A DNA stretch of 64,000 nucleotides from assembly GCA_030536255.1 (NCBI GenBank), contig JAUNQI010000004.1:1-64000 (forward strand). The letters are read 5' to 3'. The position numbers and the translations under genes were made by a program. The notes beneath the pieces are model-generated. The model saw only the letters and a program-made list of their open reading frames with translations, did no database searches and was not told the DNA's origin. Positions 61,493 to 64,000 of this stretch are shown one piece after another. Numbering within the stretch: the stretch's first letter is position 1; every line of letters starts with the position of its first letter. The stretch is from Eubacteriales bacterium (GTDB lineage Bacteria; Bacillota; Clostridia; Oscillospirales; Oscillospiraceae).

Positions 61493-61512
61493 TGGACGAT
61501 ACAAGACTCGAA
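61493..61512 (-). repeat. Right direct repeat within tRNA-Val (attR-like)
   Basis: These 20 bases of the tRNA 3' end are identical to 55356-55375; the match ends at base 61513. Together they define the boundaries of the proposed island. Confidence 0.8.
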
Positions 61513-61565
61513 CTTGTGACCTCCCGCACGTCAAGCGGATGCGCTACCAGCTGCGCTAATCGTCC
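61493..61565 (-). tRNA. tRNA-Val (anticodon GAC)
   Basis: The reverse strand forms a complete cloverleaf: acceptor GGACGAT/ATCGTCC, D-arm GCGCAGCTGGTAGCGC, anticodon stem TCCGC/GCGGG with loop TTGACGT (anticodon GAC), T-arm ACAAG TTCGAGT CTTGT. No encoded CCA. Its 3' end is the proposed island attachment site. Confidence 0.92.
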
Positions 61566-61728
61566 ATACACTATTAACTTCAAGCAAAGCGTATTTTACA
61601 CGAAGTGAAGTTCAATGTCAAGTGTTTTTTGCGCATTATGATTGATTGTTTATTTATTTGTTTTTTTCCTGAGGTATGATATAATAACTTTAAATATATT
61701 TTGACTTTTATGGAAGAGAGTTCACTGA

Positions 61729-62337
61729 TTGTTTGAGGATTTGATTGTAAAAAATACAAAGATGAGCGGAAGAGAGTTTTATTTTCGTTCGTTTACCTGG
61801 GGCTTACCTGTCAATGTCGGGGGAGCGCTCATTGCTGCAGTTCTGTTGTCAGCAGGGGTTGAACCCCATCGCTTCGGAAGATGTATTCAGTTTGATATAG
61901 GAAAAAACTGGGGCGGAGGCAGCCTTGGGGTCTTTATGTTCACATGCCGGAATGCCTCAAAGAGACTGAAGGAGCATGAGCACGGGCATGGACTCCAGAA
62001 TTGCTACTATGGTCCGTTTATGCCGTTGCTGGTAAATGTCCCTTCTTCCTTGAGATTCTGGTACAGGAAAGCGGTTCAAAGGCTTGTTCCGGAGAAAAAA
62101 CTTCCGCCGTATGACAGTATCTGGTTTGAAGCGGAAGCCACCCGGATAGGAAAGGAGTATATAGAAAATATGGAAAATGAGTTCAGAAACGGGATTACTT
62201 CAGATGAAGTGAAAAAAATCGAGGAAGATGAGATCTGCGATTATCCGGTTCTGCGTACCGCTTCAAGAGTGCTGCTCGGAGCGCTTGCCGCAGTTCTCGC
62301 AGCAGAGACGATTGCTTTCAAGAAAAATAAAAAATAA
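61729..62337 (+). CDS. Membrane protein with HExxH-like motif, function unknown
   Basis: This 202-residue protein starts at TTG with GGAAGAGAG upstream. Hydrophobic helices lie at about 20-42 and 178-196. Residues near 85-110 read RLKEHEHGHGLQNCYYGPFM then PLLVNVPSS. Related uncharacterised gut-bacterial proteins, as remembered, carry HEYGHTIQS followed by a LGPLYL-type segment, and the H-E-x-G-H here could bind zinc. No third ligand is certain. A -10 TATAAT lies at 61680-61685. Function is not assigned. Confidence 0.7.
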   Translation: MFEDLIVKNTKMSGREFYFRSFTWGLPVNVGGALIAAVLLSAGVEPHRFGRCIQFDIGKNWGGGSLGVFMFTCRNASKRLKEHEHGHGLQNCYYGPFMPLLVNVPSSLRFWYRKAVQRLVPEKKLPPYDSIWFEAEATRIGKEYIENMENEFRNGITSDEVKKIEEDEICDYPVLRTASRVLLGALAAVLAAETIAFKKNKK

Positions 62338-62349
62338 TTAACAAAATAG

Positions 62350-62378
62350 TTGCAAAATGTAACCAATGGTGTTAAGAT
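62350..62378 (+). promoter_or_regulatory. Promoter of the second InlB-repeat surface protein
   Basis: TTGCAA (62350-62355) and TAAGAT (62373-62378), 17 bases apart, lie 48 bases before the start codon at 62427. Confidence 0.5.
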
Positions 62379-62426
62379 AGACCAAAGTGAAATAATGTTT
62401 GTTTTTCTCTTGTACGGAGGAATAAA

Positions 62427-64000
62427 ATGAAAAAAATAGTTTCGTTACTTTTAATCATGATGCTTCTGTCGAGCTTTGTCCAGTTCGCCTTTGCTGGAAG
62501 TGTTGCAGCTTCCGCAGGAGCAGGAGGAAGTGTTTCCCAGAGCGGAGACACATGGACGGCAACGCCAAATACGGATTATCATTTTGTGAACTGGACAAAA
62601 GACGGATCTCCGTATTCGACTGCTAAAACGGTGCCGGCGACTGTGGCAGAGGAAGAAGATATTTCGATTGTTGCAAACTTTGCAGCATGCACCTACGGCG
62701 AAGGTCATGATTCTACTGCTACCTGTACAGAGGATGGAGAAATAACTTATACCTGTTCTGGCTGTGGTCATGAAAAAAAAGAAACTGCAGCAAAGACCGG
62801 TCATAAATATAACTCCAGCGGCGTATGCGCTGTCTGCGGCGCGAAGGACCCGGCAAAGATTACGGATGTAAATTTTGATAAAGGTCCCCTTACGATTCCA
62901 GCCGGAAGTTCGGATACTTTGACTGCCGTTATCACTCCAAGCACTGCAGCAGATGTAACTGTGAACTGGTCGGTTAATCCTCTTGGCATTGTAAGTGTTC
63001 CGCCTACAACGAGCGGTAATTCGCCTGCGACAATTTCAGCGGTTGCTCCCAGTGGCTCGGCTATGGTGACGGCAAAGGTTACCGATAAATACAATAGCAG
63101 TTATACTATCAGTTCTCAGGTAACAGTCGTTCCCGGATCTCCCGATCAGTACACAGTAAATGTAACTCCAAGCCCGGTTACCGGAGGGAGTGTTACAGGA
63201 ACCGGATCCTATTCTTCCGGAAGCAACGCAGTGCTTACTGCAACGCCGGCTGAAGGATTTTCCTTTGACAAATGGGTGGATTCATCAGGAGCAACGCTTT
63301 CCACCGGAGCTTCCTATACGTTAACAAATATCAATAAAAATTATAATATTACCGCGGTGTTTACACAGAATACATCTCCGACAAAGTATACTGTGGCTGT
63401 TACGGTCAGCCCGGCCGGTGCAGGTACTGTCGGTGGAGGCGGAAGCTGGAATAGCGGGAGTAACACAATCCTTTCTGCAACTCCCAGCAGCGGCTATGTC
63501 TTTAACGACTGGTATGATACAGACACAGGTTCCGTCCTTTCTTCCAACCTGACGTATACACTGACTGTAAACAGAAACTATAATATTCAGGCAAGATTTG
63601 CGCAGAACTCCTCTTCCGGATATAGAATAAACTATATTTTGAATGGCGGTACGCTGGATTCTCAGGTTACAAATCCTCAGTATTACCAGTATAATGTTTC
63701 CAGCGGTTTTGCACTGCCAAATTCTTCTCTGGTGACGCGCAGCGGATATACCTTTGGCGGATGGTACAATAATGCAAATTTGACAGGAAATCCTGTTACT
63801 ACAATTGCTGCCGGTGAGGCTGGGGACAGGACATTTTATGCGAAGTGGATCTCTGCAACTGCAGTTAAATATGTGAAAGTCACTCACTCTGAGCATGGCG
63901 TGGTGTATACGGGAGATTCTAAGGTCACGAGCGGAACGACTTTTGCCGTAAGACCAGGGGAATCCATCACATTCAAGTTTACGCCGGATAACCTGTATTA
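62427..64000 (+). CDS. InlB-repeat surface protein, N-terminal part (runs off the window)
   Basis: The frame is open from ATG 62427 (ACGGAGGAAT upstream) to the last base, about 524 residues. A signal peptide MKKIVSLLLIMMLLSSFVQF is cut near AFA-GSV. A Cys-His module (CTYGEGHDSTATCTEDGEIT to the second CAVCGAK) resembles modules in the 22.5-kb protein. A BIG2-like Ig domain follows, then two divergent InlB-B repeats (VNVTPSPVTGGSVTGTGSYS...; VAVTVSPAGAGTVGGGGSWN...) and a classic InlB repeat (YILNGGTLDSQ to FYAKW). The C-terminal anchor is not visible. It is probably a surface adhesin or structural protein. Confidence 0.88.
   Translation, partial: MKKIVSLLLIMMLLSSFVQFAFAGSVAASAGAGGSVSQSGDTWTATPNTDYHFVNWTKDGSPYSTAKTVPATVAEEEDISIVANFAACTYGEGHDSTATCTEDGEITYTCSGCGHEKKETAAKTGHKYNSSGVCAVCGAKDPAKITDVNFDKGPLTIPAGSSDTLTAVITPSTAADVTVNWSVNPLGIVSVPPTTSGNSPATISAVAPSGSAMVTAKVTDKYNSSYTISSQVTVVPGSPDQYTVNVTPSPVTGGSVTGTGSYSSGSNAVLTATPAEGFSFDKWVDSSGATLSTGASYTLTNINKNYNITAVFTQNTSPTKYTVAVTVSPAGAGTVGGGGSWNSGSNTILSATPSSGYVFNDWYDTDTGSVLSSNLTYTLTVNRNYNIQARFAQNSSSGYRINYILNGGTLDSQVTNPQYYQYNVSSGFALPNSSLVTRSGYTFGGWYNNANLTGNPVTTIAAGEAGDRTFYAKWISATAVKYVKVTHSEHGVVYTGDSKVTSGTTFAVRPGESITFKFTPDNLY

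Larger units (their letters stand above)
55356..61512. mobile_element. Putative tRNA-Val-integrated genomic island carrying a B12 gene cluster
   Basis: The roughly 6.1-kb segment is bounded by a 20-base direct repeat of the tRNA-Val 3' end. The complete tRNA is at the right and its probable original terminator sits outside the left copy. From about 56.1 to 61.3 kb it is visibly GC-richer, with GC-ending codons, unlike the flanks. It holds a broken XRE regulator, intact B12 uptake genes and four decayed cobalamin genes. No integrase was found, so if it is an island it is immobile. Composition change alone would not prove transfer; the repeat geometry is the stronger evidence. Confidence 0.68.

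Overview
The window looks like a chromosomal segment of a low-to-mid GC Gram-positive bacterium of the Clostridia (Bacillota), probably host-associated. This rests on a CIRCE (HrcA) operator in front of groES-groEL, a Rex repressor, UPF0210 plus ACT genes, an NPxTG-type wall anchor, InlB-like repeat proteins and strong AGGAGG ribosome sites. Species cannot be named from the sequence. No rRNA, CRISPR array or intact transposase was seen.

Region by region. 1-12.1 kb: a carbohydrate catabolism locus. An FGGY sugar kinase is divergent from an operon encoding a complete 2-oxoacid dehydrogenase complex (E2, E3, fused E1 alpha-beta), an RpiR regulator, a class II aldolase, an SDR dehydrogenase, a PHP-domain phosphoesterase and a SorE-like zinc dehydrogenase. 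Two near-identical 14-bp palindromes in the divergent promoter region are candidate RpiR operators. 12.2-12.9 kb: a miniature enolase-like gene lacking most of the catalytic barrel, then tRNA-Pro(TGG). 13.1-17.7 kb: a surface-glycan cluster (GT2, nucleotidyltransferase, flippase-kinase fusion, HAD phosphatase, GtrA), followed by trmB, dus, rex and a large Fe-S flavoenzyme. 22.5-30 kb: a 1374-residue wall-anchored InlB-repeat protein and two envelope membrane proteins. 30-37 kb: groESL, diacylglycerol kinase, an RNA methyltransferase and cstA with a small upstream partner.

37.2-39.7 kb is the most unusual intact locus: an ECF sigma factor, an ECF-type promoter, a 70-residue peptide with a double-glycine leader, a putative gluzincin metalloprotein with HExxH, a STAS anti-anti-sigma protein and an anti-sigma ATPase. 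39.7-42.2 kb is a metal-efflux operon (HMA protein, P-type ATPase, ArsR repressor) with a clear promoter-operator. 42.2-48.8 kb holds a GT2 enzyme, an AAA-CYTH protein, a zinc-ribbon membrane protein with a Nif11-like neighbour, a 2-hydroxyacid dehydrogenase and the UPF0210-ACT pair. 49-55.1 kb holds an FbpABC/AfuABC-type ABC importer downstream of glycerol-1-phosphate dehydrogenase and SIS-domain genes.

55.36-61.51 kb is interpreted as a small genomic island in the 3' end of tRNA-Val(GAC). It is bounded by a 20-bp direct repeat of the tRNA end, and the displaced native tRNA terminator lies just outside the far repeat. Most of it is visibly GC-richer than its flanks. It carries a cobalamin riboswitch and a B12 operon in which btuF, btuC, btuD, cobU, a second cobU-like gene and a Cys-rich gene are intact, while cobD, cobT, cobS and cobC are reduced to stumps that keep their ends. 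A broken XRE regulator lies at the left edge. The window closes with an HExxH membrane protein and the start of a second InlB-repeat surface protein that runs off the end.
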